From assembly GCA_013115135.1 (NCBI GenBank), contig JABANP010000516.1:1-36922 (forward strand): a stretch of DNA of 36,922 nucleotides. Reading direction: 5' to 3'. A program made the position numbers and the translations under genes. The stretch is from Perkinsus olseni (lineage: Eukaryota; Perkinsozoa; Perkinsida; Perkinsidae). A model generated the notes under the pieces. It was given only the letters and a program-made list of their open reading frames with translations. It had not been told where the DNA came from and ran no database searches. How positions within the stretch are numbered: position 1 is the first letter of the stretch; each line of letters begins with the position of its first letter. Shown here in pieces: positions 10,401 through 20,752 of the stretch.

Positions 10401-12167
10401 GGCAATAGGGCATGTCGGGTCCTCAGCAGCCGCTGGGTTGACGATATCGTTGGCACCGACGACGATGGTGACATCCGTCTTCTCGAAGTCATCATTTATC
10501 TCATCCATCGCCAGCACTATGTCGTAGGGGACTCGTGCTTCAGCCAACAGCACCTGAGAAGGAGTCGTCGATCTCCTAAGAAGAAGTCAGGACTCCTGAG
10601 TACATTCATATGGCCTGGCAACCGGCCTGCCACTGGATGGATGCCGAAACGGACTCGCACACCGCGGCCACGGAGAATCTCCGTAACCTGTGCTACAGCG
10701 TGTTGGGCCTTGGCAGCCGCCATACCGTAGCCAGGGACCTAGGGGAGGATGCGTGTGAGGAAGGGCGTCAATGGGCAGGGCTTACGATGATGACCTCCTT
10801 GCTCCTGTTGAGCGCCTCCGCGAGCTCTTCCAGTGCTATCTCGCGCATCTCACCCTCGACCTTCGCACCACCCGAAGATGCGCCCTCACCGAAGCCGCCA
10901 ACCAGAGTGGACCACAGGGAGCGGTTCATGGCCTCGCACATGATGACGGAGAGGATGGCGCCGCTGCAGCCGACGAAGGCTCCAGTAATGACCAGCAGCT
11001 TGTTCGCAAGCATGAAACCTGATGAGTTCATCCAACCTCACTCGTAGTGGGCGAGCCGAGGTCTTACCAGCACAGACACCAGCGAATCCCGAGCCGGTGT
11101 TGAGGATGCAGATAACGACAGGCATGTCGGCTCCCCCGATGGCGATGACGAAGAGGACACCCCAGATGGAGGAGAGGGCAGCCACGAAGAGCATGTACAT
11201 GAGGCCCAGGCCAGTACCGTACCTGATAGAGCGATGACCCGCTGATAGAGCACCGGGGAGGCGGCTTACCCTTCATGGTTAGCAAGAACACAGAATGTTA
11301 CGATCAAGGCCATAATAATCAGAGTGATGATGGTTCGGAACGGCGGGACACGGGCCTTTGACGCAAGGTTGCCGTTGAGCTTCAAGCAACTGAGAGAGGC
11401 ATCGATTGAAAGGCTCCACCGGCGGCGGAGCGATGTGGTGCCTACGCTATGATGGAGCCAAAGAAGGTGAGCATTCCGATGATCATAGAGAGGAACATCG
11501 CAATGGTCTGTATGACAACTTCTGCTGTCCTTTCGGAATCGTCGACTGAAATAGCCATGAACGCTAATGCTGCGATCCGCGATATGCGGAGCTTACTCTG
11601 AGCCGAGCCGTTGGGGCCGAACTCAGCATTAGGGGTCAAGGAAGAGGCCGAGAGCCTCGAGGGCGGAGGCAAGGCCGCCGAATGCATTCAGTAGGCCAAC
11701 CATCTGCGGCATTTGAATCATCGTTACGTGACCTGATAACGGAGAGATCCGAGGTTGAAGGGATGGCGGAGATAGAGGAAGTTGAAACTCACCAGCGAGC
11801 AGGATCCCTATAATGAGTCCAGGGAAGAGGGCTACGGCAATGAGCCAGTAACCCTCGTCGCACACGAATTGACTTGCCCAGGCACCGGCCACTGCGGCCG
11901 TCATACCGAGCATACCGTAGATGTTACCCCATCTGAAGGATGAATATTAGTCCAACCCCAACAGACCAAGGACCTCACTTGGCTGTCTCGGTCTTGGACA
12001 AACCTCGGAGAGCCATAATGAAGAGGACGGCAGAGCCTATGTATCTGCAAAGGACGAGAATGGCCCTCGTGAACGGGAGGATGGGGTGGAGCTTACACAA
12101 CCTCCAGCCAGTCTTCCTGATTGAATAGGTTGCTGTCACATACTGTAGTGTTGTCGAATGTCGACAT
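7489..12167 (-). CDS. NAD(P) transhydrogenase, fused beta-alpha, 27 exons, about 1070 aa
   Basis: A proton-translocating membrane enzyme that transfers hydride between NADH and NADP+. Domain order is PntB-like then PntA-like. The beta membrane part includes the [20 protein letters not shown] segment and [20 protein letters not shown]. The NADP-binding domain III has [28 protein letters not shown] and [10 protein letters not shown]. After a short linker comes NAD-binding domain I with the Rossmann motif [20 protein letters not shown] and [12 protein letters not shown], then the alpha membrane part ending [12 protein letters not shown] and TGA. I joined 27 exons with GT-AG borders and consistent phases; introns are mostly 43-63 nt, with two of 104 and 155. 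The start ATG at 12167 is followed by [20 protein letters not shown], with no clear mitochondrial transit peptide. Two exons, 11597-11732 and 10084-10244, each carry one extra base (at the CCCC and GGG runs, 11632-11635 and 10168-10170); removing it restores both family sequence and splice phase. Confidence 0.95.
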
Positions 12168-12545
12168 TGATAGAAGAGCTAGAGTACTGTCAAGGTAACA
12201 GATCGAAAGCCCTCGCGCTCAGAGTACGTTTCAAGTACGTGAATGAACGCCTAACTGCTCCGAGAAAGAGCACGTCAAGAGAGCATCAGTGAAGCACTGT
12301 CGTTGTTGGGCTAGCGACGACACATAGGTCCAGTCTGAGAGTTGCAGCACTCTCATTCCTCGTTGTTCTGGTGCCGCTCTATGACGGGATACATTTCGGG
12401 CGGATTTGGTTTTGCGAGCTATCTTAGGCGGTCGTGGAGCTGGAGCGACTGTCTGAAGTCACAATGGTCGGGAGCCGAAGGGGAATTGCACAACCTCCTG
12501 GCACGCATGCTCATGAGGATGACTTTGTGAAACGGTCGGGGTCTG
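12168..12545. other. Intergenic, upstream of the transhydrogenase
   Basis: Presumed 5' flank and promoter of the minus-strand transhydrogenase. I see no TATA-like box, and the short plus-strand frame at 12342-12530 has no supporting feature. Confidence 0.4.
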
Positions 12546-12767
12546 CTACTTGTCGCTCGTCAGCGTCATCGCGCACTGCGTGACCACTGCGATCAAGATT
12601 GAAATCCAGTAGAACGGCTTATACTTCGAACTAGTCGCGGTGTTTACAATCGGCGCGCCGAGGTGAGCGGGATTTCGAAGAGCACTAGAGATATGTGACA
12701 TCCACAGGAAGGGATACTCGGGAAACACTACGACCACCAGTGAGAATAACACGATGAGCAGCAGCAC
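12546..12767 (-). CDS. Doubtful two-helix membrane ORF
   Basis: The frame encodes two clear hydrophobic segments, LLLIVLFSLVVVVFPEYPFL at the N-terminus and FYWISILIAVVTQCAMTL near the C-terminus, and ends at a TAG. There is no ATG at the start: the frame opens at a GTG directly after an in-frame TGA, and the kinesin stop codon lies only about 14 nt upstream. It is therefore either a remnant or last exon of a membrane protein gene, or a chance hydrophobic frame in the kinesin 3' UTR. Confidence 0.25.
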   Translation of the reverse strand: MLLLIVLFSLVVVVFPEYPFLWMSHISSALRNPAHLGAPIVNTATSSKYKPFYWISILIAVVTQCAMTLTSDK

Positions 12768-12780
12768 TCATGAGCATCGA

Positions 12781-15700
12781 CTATGAACTCTTCATCTTCT
12801 TTCTCGGGTCTACGATCTTCATCTCTACTGCACTCACTCTCGAACCGAAGGTCAAAGAGTTGCTGGACTCGTCGTAAGAGTTCTGAGAATCAGCACACGT
12901 CGTAGAGAAGGGACAGGCATTTGGCGGTCGTACTGATGCAGGATTGATCTGCAAGAGCATCACCGTCTTAGAGTCGCCGCCGAGGCTCTCGCTCAGAATG
13001 GAAGTTAACACCGAATTCCTGACAAGACCCGGTTGCGCGCGCGGGAGAGAGCGATGAATAACACCTGTATGGTACATGTTGGTTCTTCGTTACACGCGCA
13101 CTGATGACGTCCCCGAGAGCGCTGAGGGACTTGTTAATAGCGACGGCCTCCTTCTGTCGCTGACCGACCGCACCTAACCGATAGAAGGCTCTTAGAAAGC
13201 ACAAAAGCTTGGGCTCGTATCCATCCGAAGGAATGGTTGAACGGCAGACTTGCTCTCATCAAGGTCGCGGTGGCATTGCATCGGCTGAGTCACCCGATAC
13301 GGTATCAACTCACCACTCTTTCGTAGACGCTCACTCCCCGCAAGGTCAACAAGGTTGATCTTCGACGTCAACCGATCTCGCCCGGGTGTCACGATCTCGG
13401 CTTTCAACGATACGATCAAGTGCGACCTGGACGACTGCTCGTTGACGTTGGTTGATCCGACGGCTCGCGCCTCCCAGCCTGAAGCGGCGAGTGGGTCGGT
13501 GGGGAGTGCAGCAGAAGTACACCTTTAGCGAGTATTGAATGGACGTCTTCTGGCGAGAGGACAGGCAGCCATGTGAGGCCGGGAACATGACTCACGGGAA
13601 CTCCATCAGAGGATGTCAGTTGTACCTATCAGAGGCAGAAGTTTGGGAGGCAGAATTTTGGGTGCGCAAGGAAACCAACTGGGCTTGTGGCTCAACGGTA
13701 GAGCATCTGACTCCAGATCAGACGGTTGTCCGTTCGAATCGGGCCAAGCTCATCAATATTTTCGAACTACATGAATCATATCGCGCACAATGACTGATGA
13801 GTGATACTTGATTTTTCTCAACGGCAAGAGTTAGTGGTGGCCTCGATCGTCTAAAGCGATCTGTCAATGTCAATGACCGTTGCACAACCCACCTTAGGTT
13901 TCGCAACATTCCCTGAACTCTTCTCTATTAGCAAGTCATGGATCTCCTCGTTGTATATCTCCATGACCGAGGCTGTCAGTCGATAAGACCAAGCCCCGCG
14001 ACGAGCGTCGATCCCCTGACACACTGACGTCCCTGCCTCGGTGCCGTTGCCTACCACCTTAAACAACTCTTTGAAAGCTCTCTGATACATTCCGGGCTCA
14101 TCTGACGTCCCCTGAGTAACGAACAAACACCGATGAGGCAGTACTCGCGCCTGTGCAGAACAATCAGAAGTGTTAACGTATCCCGTCATCTATCCTCTTT
14201 ACTTGCATGGTGTGTGTCTTGCCGCTACCAGTTTGCCCATAGGCGAAGATACAGACGTTATACCCGTCAAGAGCAGAGGTGATCAGCGGTTGTAGCTCCG
14301 AGAACACGTCAGCCTGACATGAGTGTCCTGCCAGTCACGGTCGAGTCGCGAGATTCGATATGTCGAGCTGACATGAGCTTGTTTCACCTGGTCGGCCTGG
14401 TCGGTGAATACTTTGTCAAACTCCCATTTTTTGGCGGTTTGAAGTTCCTGGTTGAGAACCTGCACGCTGTCGACTTCCGGGAACTCAACACAGCGCCCCT
14501 CTCCTCGCTCTTTCTCGAGTAAAGGCCGCACCTGAGGATCCGCTGGAGGGGATTCCACGGGTTTCACATACACGGACAAAGACTCTGATGTTCCCTCGCA
14601 ACTCCTGCACCTTGTTATGTAACTCCCGTCTCTTCTTCGTCTCCTCTGCCAGCTTGTCTAAAAGCCGCTGCACCTACGCCCGCATGAGTACCCCCATACG
14701 CACAGTGAGGGCCAGAGCAATCCACTCAGCGTCATTCTTCTCAATGAGGGAAGACCGCACATTGCGGTTTGAGGCACTCACTCGGTCGTCGGCCGTCGAT
14801 TCCATCTTCTTTGTTCGCTCCTTCAACAAGGCATAAGACTTCCCCAACTCACTCGTGACTAGACTTTTCAATTCCTAAGCGAGACACCCCTTAGGAGATC
14901 GCTTCTCGAAGGGCGGCCGGTTCTGCGACAACCGATGCCATCCGGAAGGGTCTAGCTGCACCTGGAGGTCTGACTTAGTTCTTCGCGTGAAGTCAGCCAC
15001 GATGCCCTGGTCGATCCCCAAAGTTCTGCATCCAGGGTCAGCTGTCGGCCTCTCTGAATCTCGTTTTTTTGCTTTGTCGTACAGCTTCCGGAGGGCCTGT
15101 GAACGCTGCTGTTACAAGGCAAAGTTCGTTCGCGGCAGGGGTCTAGGGCTGGCAGGGCTCATCATCCCCTCCCACTTTATACTTCTCCGTCAGCTTTCGG
15201 AGATTCTCTCTCGTCTGCTCCTCCCCAATTGCGCTGCTTTGCTGCGTCTTCGCCTGAAGAGCAGCCTTGTGCGCAGTTTGTTGTTGGTGGACCGGCAAGG
15301 ATATCTCCGGCTCCACCACACTCACAAGACTAGGCCTCCAACAATTGCCGCCAATAGGAAGCTGACTGCGCTAAACGGCTGGTCAGGGAGCTCCTAGATT
15401 GTTTCGAAACGTGTTAGTCTCCAGTGACGCATCCATGGTCCTACGCTAACTCTTGTCTTCAGTACGCCTATGCGTTATCGGCTCGCGGGCTCGGTGCGAG
15501 AGCAAGGGTCGTCAACGGACCTTCCTTGAGCTTCCTCGTCCCCCTTCCCCTTCGGACGTCGTTTCCCCCTCCGTGTTCCGAGGCTGCGAGCCTTGCACAG
15601 GAGATGCTTGCTGGGACTTCTGCGCTATCCTCTCACGGTAGATTCTCTCGATCTCTAGAACCTCCTCATCCACCTTGAAGGAGAGACGGCTCTACTCGAA

Positions 15701-16722
15701 CTCAGCGGTAGCGCTGTCAGAAGGGGCGCCAGGCCCTACTCGGCCTGTCTGCGCCCTCTAGCGCCTCGAGTCGATGCTCTGGTCGGTATAGCTTACTCAC
15801 TTCGGCTGAGTGTGATGATAAGTTGTCATTCTTTAGAGGTGGCATTTGAGCGAGCTCCTTCGGGAGCTGCGCATTCGACTCTCTGCCGTACCTGCAAGGA
15901 TCGTAGCGTGGATGTCCCAAGATTCAGAATTAGGTTCGACCAGCTGAGGCATTTCTTCATCCACTCTTCCTTTCGTTTCAGCTGCGCGAGTGTCTGCCTC
16001 TGCGATACGATCTCCCGCCTGATCACCAGATACCCCTTCCTGGCGACCCTCGTGTTTGCGGAAGCCGAGGCATCCAAATGACCGTATGACGAGAAGGTAG
16101 ATGGGTAAGCTCAGGCTCACTTCAAGAGATTCATTTGCGTCTTCACGAGGGCCCGGTTGTCGGCATTCTGAGGCGTTGCGGCTGTCGGGGTTTGCCGAAG
16201 GCTCGCCAGCTTAGAGAGTCGATTCCAACTTCGCTACTCACGGCTGGCCTACCTCCTTACGGAGGCAGCCGTTGTCTGCTCTCAACTTCTCAATATCCTC
16301 CTCTCTACTGCGCAGTCTCTTCTCGAGAGCACGGTAACTGTCGAGCATGAACTCAGCCGCGCGTCAGCCTGAGCGCTGTCTTACTGCTCTAAAATTGCCG
16401 AGGGCTCGGCTCCAGAAGCTAGCAAGAGCTCAGGGTCTTCATTGACAAGATCAGCGAACGCGGATCCTCCAGAGAAACCAAGTTCGGCTAGTAGCTGGTC
16501 GCGCGAAACGGCAGATTGGGGTGCAGGTGGCATCTGTAATTCCAGAGCTGCAACGGGTTTGACGACCTCTGGGAGTTCCACGGTCAATTGCTAGAGTTGG
16601 TAGTTCAGCGGACGAGTAACACATACCGGAGCGAAGGACGCGGCTGTTTCGGTTTCTTGATCGGGGCCATCCCTCCGGCCTCGGCGGATGTATGGCCCGC
16701 CGGCATTCGATGATGGAGGCAT
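12781..16722 (-). CDS. Kinesin-14-type microtubule motor (C-terminal motor domain)
   Basis: A microtubule motor. The ATG at 16722 follows an in-frame TAG and begins [10 protein letters not shown] Pro/Ala-rich head (exons 16627-16722 and 16385-16590) leads into coiled coil, for example [20 protein letters not shown] and [19 protein letters not shown]. The motor starts at [17 protein letters not shown] directly after the coil, the hallmark of kinesin-14 (KIFC/Ncd group). Motor motifs are all present: P-loop [13 protein letters not shown] (exon 14203-14313), the switch I region [11 protein letters not shown], switch [12 protein letters not shown], and [17 protein letters not shown]. The protein ends about 30 residues after [14 protein letters not shown]. 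Motor exons were joined in phase: 14874-14782, 14673-14572, 14531-14388, 14313-14203, 14111-13893, 13625-13523, 13478-13314, 13173-13065, 13018-12934, 12882-12781. The exon structure between about 15400 and 16100 is uncertain. A 42-nt stretch inside 13893-14111 could be another intron. Confidence 0.93.
13681..13752 (+). tRNA. tRNA-Trp (anticodon CCA)
   Basis: A full cloverleaf can be drawn. The acceptor stem is 13681-13687 with 13745-13751 (7 pairs, one G-T). The D arm is GCTC/GAGC at 13690-13704, the anticodon stem TCTGA/TCAGA, and the loop CTCCAGA at 13711-13717 has anticodon CCA. The variable loop is CGGTT. The T arm GTCCG/CGGGC encloses the loop TTCGAAT at 13733-13739. The discriminator base A is at 13752. 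The internal box A (TGGCTCAACGG) and box B (GTTCGAATC) of RNA polymerase III fit, and a TTTT run follows near 13759. It needs no intron. It sits on the strand opposite the kinesin gene, inside the kinesin intron 13626-13892. Confidence 0.93.
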
Positions 16723-17041
16723 TCGATATTTGAACAACAGGGTCTCCTACCATATTCGCAAGGGCTGCTTCCGAGCGCAAGTTGGCTAGAGCAGGCCAGA
16801 GACCGAGAGAGGCGTGGGATCGGAATGGCCCAAGATCACGGAACTGGGTTCTGTACCACGGATTCAGCTTTATGGCGAGGGCCAGGGAGCGGATCCTGCC
16901 AGCCTGCACGGCTGGACCATTCGGATGCACAGGCTGGTACAGTGATGAGGGCGATAACTTGATGACTTGCCGATAACTCACTGATGTCGAATCTACGATA
17001 GGCCACGGGCGATGATGCATGAACCCAGTGATAATCACAAT
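16723..17041. other. Intergenic, upstream of the kinesin gene
   Basis: A minus-strand frame with a FKLYCDYHWVHASS segment crosses this interval. It could only belong to the upstream exons at 17042-17591 if a frame break at AGGG near 17047 were assumed, so I treat the interval as non-coding or unresolved. Confidence 0.35.
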
Positions 17042-17591
17042 AGAGTTTGAACTCAAGCGACCCTATCAGGTAACACGGCCAGTATGATATCGAAAGGAGC
17101 GGTCTCGGACTCGGTGAACGACTCAACAGTGTACTTTTTCAAGATTGTGCGATAAGACTTGTCGCGTTCGAAAGGCTATTAGAGGAGGCTGTTGCGGTGG
17201 TCGGTGAGGTAAAGAGTTGGCAGCTTCACCGAACTTGGCCTCCATCGACGAAGGCATCGACCAATGCCCGACCGTCGTTATCGAGCTGCAACACCTGCAG
17301 ACCGAGAGATAATATGATGTTTTCTTGGATGGACAATCATGCTGTCAATGCATATGTCACCGACGGGACACACAGGACACAGCGCGTATGCCTCACTGTA
17401 ACGAGCGCTCCTCCTCGACTGGTGACGGGTGGCAGAGGATATTCCACATGCAGGGCTGATCCAGATCCAATGTCGGTCATCTGCACCATTGAGAATCGCA
17501 TCGACATCGCGCCGGATGAGTTGCCTACAACATTTTCCTGCAGCCCGTCTGTGAAGTTGGTCCTAGTAGTATCACAATTATGGCATATCAT
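17042..17591 (-). CDS. Exon group of unknown function, possibly the 3' end of the beta-helix gene
   Basis: Three frames join in phase across GT-AG introns. The first, from 17591, carries TDGLQENVVGNSSGAMSMRF and HVEYPLPPVTSRGGALVT. The second carries VLQLDNDGRALVDAFVDGGQ. The third carries PFERDKSYRTILKKYTVES and FDIILAVLPDRVA, then TGA. The 17591 ATG directly follows an acceptor-like CTCTCAG, so this may be an internal exon linked to the pectin-lyase-fold gene upstream rather than a gene start. I could not find an in-phase join. No domain is recognised. The plus-strand frame at 17197-17610 is a shadow. Confidence 0.45.
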
Positions 17592-17860
17592 ACCTGAGAG
17601 GCATGGGTAAGTATATAATAGTGGGGACGTTACGGAGACATTCCTTCTGTCATGTTGTGCGCTCTCATGCCGAATAGAGGCTCCTAACCGATGACGACAT
17701 TGTTTCTGGATTCCTGAGGGCCCCTATGAAAGAATAATCTCGGTTTGCCGCCTCTACTGAGCCTCAAGACGAGTCGTGTGAGGGTTCGCTACTAACAGGA
17801 TATGGAATAGTGTCAGGCGGTGCGGTGACTGAGGGAGCAAGCATTGATCACGCCCTAACC

Positions 17861-19718
17861 GACATCCGCCCTTCACGGTCACAATCGCACCGCCGCGCAC
17901 CATTAAACCATGCCTATTGAGGCGGACAGTCGTATCTGATCATGAGGTTTTGGTCTCGATCCAAGTCCAAGACGAAAACTGTCACGGCCTTGCTCACTTA
18001 CCCTTGATGACTCTGCAATCATGGTAATTGAATGCACCGCCGTTAACCAGAACGCCTTGTGCGCATTCGGTCAAGGTGGACTTCTCTAACGCAAAGCTAG
18101 CGGTGTCTTCAACCAGGAGCCCCATTCGGCCTGCAAGAGCCCAGTGAGAGCACGGGGTGGCTTGCACGGTGTTGAATATCACGGGGACGCGGTTGTTCTC
18201 GCACAGACCACTTCGATGCTACAGTACATTCGTATATTCGAGTAGTGCTTATGTCAGCTCTCGAGAGTCCCGCGACTCTCACCGCCGCCGGCCCACGGCA
18301 CGATCTCAGAATACAATCTGTGAAGTTGAACACCTGAAATCCTGATACCTCGCGCGGGGTTACACAGGAGCTCCGGTTGACTGCTGCCCGCCTTAAGCTT
18401 AACCATCACGCTAGGCGTTGCTTTGCTACCGTGTTAGTGTCGGCTTCGGCTCCGCACCCATTACAGTTCTCGAGCACACATTTGTCTACAAACAAGGATG
18501 CCTGTCGCAGTACAGGCTTGCTACGCCCCCTGCGGTGACGCATTCCACTTACTCACGTTCACTTTAGCCGGCCCGCTCAACACTCGTACAAGGTTTTTCC
18601 GCCTGCGAGAGACTGAATGGCAATGACGAGGAAATGCACGTTTCATTCGGATGATGTGAGCTCTCCGCCGGAATGAGTGCTCCTCAGACCCACTGTTGGC
18701 GATCCGGCAAGAGACCAAATTGAGCTCGGTTGCAGCGGTCTCATCTCGCCCTGTTGCGATCTCGATAATGTTAAAGGTCGATGTACTGTCTGTTTCGAGT
18801 GATCCGTCGAGGACCTGAGTTACGTCCGCGGTAGCCGTCGATCGGCATCCGTGCTGAAATCGCCCGAAGACATTGTGGCACTTTGAGCGGAAGAGGAACT
18901 CACGATGTCCTTCAGCGTGACTCGGCAGTAGGGTGCGGTGATCATGAGAACTGGACCAGTCTTGCATTTGAGTATTGTCTTTCGGTTACTGCCTTCAATG
19001 GCCACCGAGGCCTATTGGAAGAGGGTGACTGCAAACTGCCAGGTGACGCAGCGTCACTGACGCTCTTACCCCTCTCTGTGAAATCACGATCGGGGAGTTC
19101 ATGGTGACGATCCCCTCGTCGGAAACACGAATCACCCGAGTACCGTCACAAACAGCATCATGCACTGAGTAACACGCGGTGAGGTTCGCTCAGGTTTTCG
19201 GACAGTAGCCACGGCCAGAGCTCACCAAGGCGAGGCAGATCCCGGGTTTCTGCTTTAACTTGCAAGTCCAAGCATTGAGGCGAAGATTCTCCAAGGTGCT
19301 CAACACATACGCTTTTCAAGAACGCCAATACCTGGGACGGTTGCGCCAGCTGCAAAATCGAGCTTAACAGCAAAAGCATCGGCAGCGAGTCGAATGGCAG
19401 AATCTCCGTCACGTGGGCGCATAGAAGGAAATCGGACTGTGCTCGCTATCCACGGCAACCTACTTCTTGCATTCTATCCATGGCATCAGTAGACTCCGAG
19501 CGTTGCCGCTCTGGTAGGAGGCTGTGTGCCTCATCGATCAAGCCTTCGAGGTCATTCGCAGGCATGTAAAGTATTTCAGCTGACCAACAAGCTGCAGCGA
19601 TCGCTATCCGTGGTTCATGGATGGCAATCACGGCACACGGATGTACGTGATGTTCACGGGCCGTGAGAAGTGAGATTTGCACAAACCAAGTTTGGCGAAG
19701 CCGAGGCTGGAACTTCAT
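17861..19718 (-). CDS. Right-handed beta-helix (pectin lyase fold) protein, multi-exon
   Basis: Several exons carry the regular short-strand pattern of parallel beta-helix repeats. Examples are TRVIRVSDEGIVTMNSPIVI, VAIEGSNRKTILKCKTGPVL, MFNFTDCILRSCRGPAAVRV, MGLLVEDTASFALEKSTLTE and LNRHGLMVRGGAIVTVKGGC, spread from about 19120 down to 17861. The phrase order (default state, then conditional sites with FTDC/ECT turns) is that of PbH1-repeat proteins such as the FBXO11/SHCBP1 group. The N-terminal exon, from ATG 19718, has a helical region with ACWSAEILYMPANDLEGLID, and the next has ILPFDSLPMLLLLSSILQL; I cannot assign a domain. The frame stays open upstream of 19718, so the start is uncertain. 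The 3' end may continue into 17042-17591. It is probably an intracellular scaffold or ubiquitin-ligase adaptor by analogy only; there is no catalytic evidence. Confidence 0.6.
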
Positions 19719-20039
19719 GGCAACCTTTTTAGGGTGGCTACTAACTGGCCTACCAGACACAGCCAAGACCGAGCAGACCACGCAGCATGAAGCCGATGAG
19801 GACACGGATGGAAAGTGCGTGATAGTAATCAAGTGGCCCAGCCTTTTGCGTCGAGCTGATTGCTTGCCGCTGCAATACGCTGGTAGCACGACGCTACGGA
19901 ACCGCAACGCCGCTCTGGAGTCGAACTCCGTCGAGGGCTCAGAGGAGCAGTACTCCTTCGCGTAGCGGCGTAGCGATGCAGCAACAGAGCGACTCCATCG
20001 AGTAGCATCAGCATATTATGCACAAAGCGTATAAATAGC

Positions 20040-20752
20040 GATGCCTCGCAGCGTGCGTGATGATCGCGTGCGAGCTTTTGTCACATATATGCTGTGATCA
20101 ACGACTTGGAGAACTTGCCCCAAAGGCCCATAGGGGGGACCGAATTGATGGGAGTTCAACCAACAGGTTCCTAGTGACAGGCTAAGACCTCAACAACGTG
20201 AGCAGTATTCAGACGTTACGCTTAACAGCTACCGAGGTGAAAAGCCGAACACCATTAAAATCACCCTAGTATTGAGAAATGAAACGACCCAAGCCCACAA
20301 AATCTTAGCACGCATACACAAAAAATCTTCTGAGTGTGTGAACACGAGGTTGAGCTTTCGTGATGATGTAGTTCGCCGTATGCCGAATTGCAAAGTGCTT
20401 GAGCCACATCCAGTAAGCTGGACACAGATTTTTGTCGCGCGGCGAGCACGTCTCTCGGTCCACGAGTCCCGAAGTCACCAGGGCTCGGGCTACGCTCATC
20501 CGCGCCGACCATCCATCCACTACACTGTCTAGCTCCGCCATGTGCGCGTCACTCAGCCGCTACCTTTGAGACCAACCGGCGATACAACTTGGACTATAAG
20601 ATCGTCCATCTGCGTAGGAGCCAGTATAGCCAACGATGCTCTTGAGGATAACTCGTGTATGTAACGCAGATCACGTTGACGCGCTGCAGCACTCGTGTCC
20701 CGCTCAGAGTTTTCTCTGTCTTTCTCTCCCATCGAGATAACCTCAGCTCGCT
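20040..20752. other. Intergenic region between divergent genes
   Basis: This holds the 5' flank of the GAMT gene. A 79-codon ATG-started minus frame at 20305-20541 has no recognisable domain and is not called. I see no RNA gene. Confidence 0.4.

Noticed and set aside
15060..15075. Suspected frame break at a run of seven A in the kinesin coiled coil
   Set aside because: The unshifted frame ([14 protein letters not shown]...TRRTKSDLQ) joins the next exon ([11 protein letters not shown]) exactly in phase, so no break is needed.
17197..17610. 137-aa plus-strand ORF
   Set aside because: It is the shadow of the minus-strand exons at 17042-17591, which splice in phase and have better protein-like composition.
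20305..20541. 79-aa ATG-started minus-strand ORF upstream of GAMT
   Set aside because: No domain, signal peptide or splice context supports it, and a frame of this size is expected by chance.
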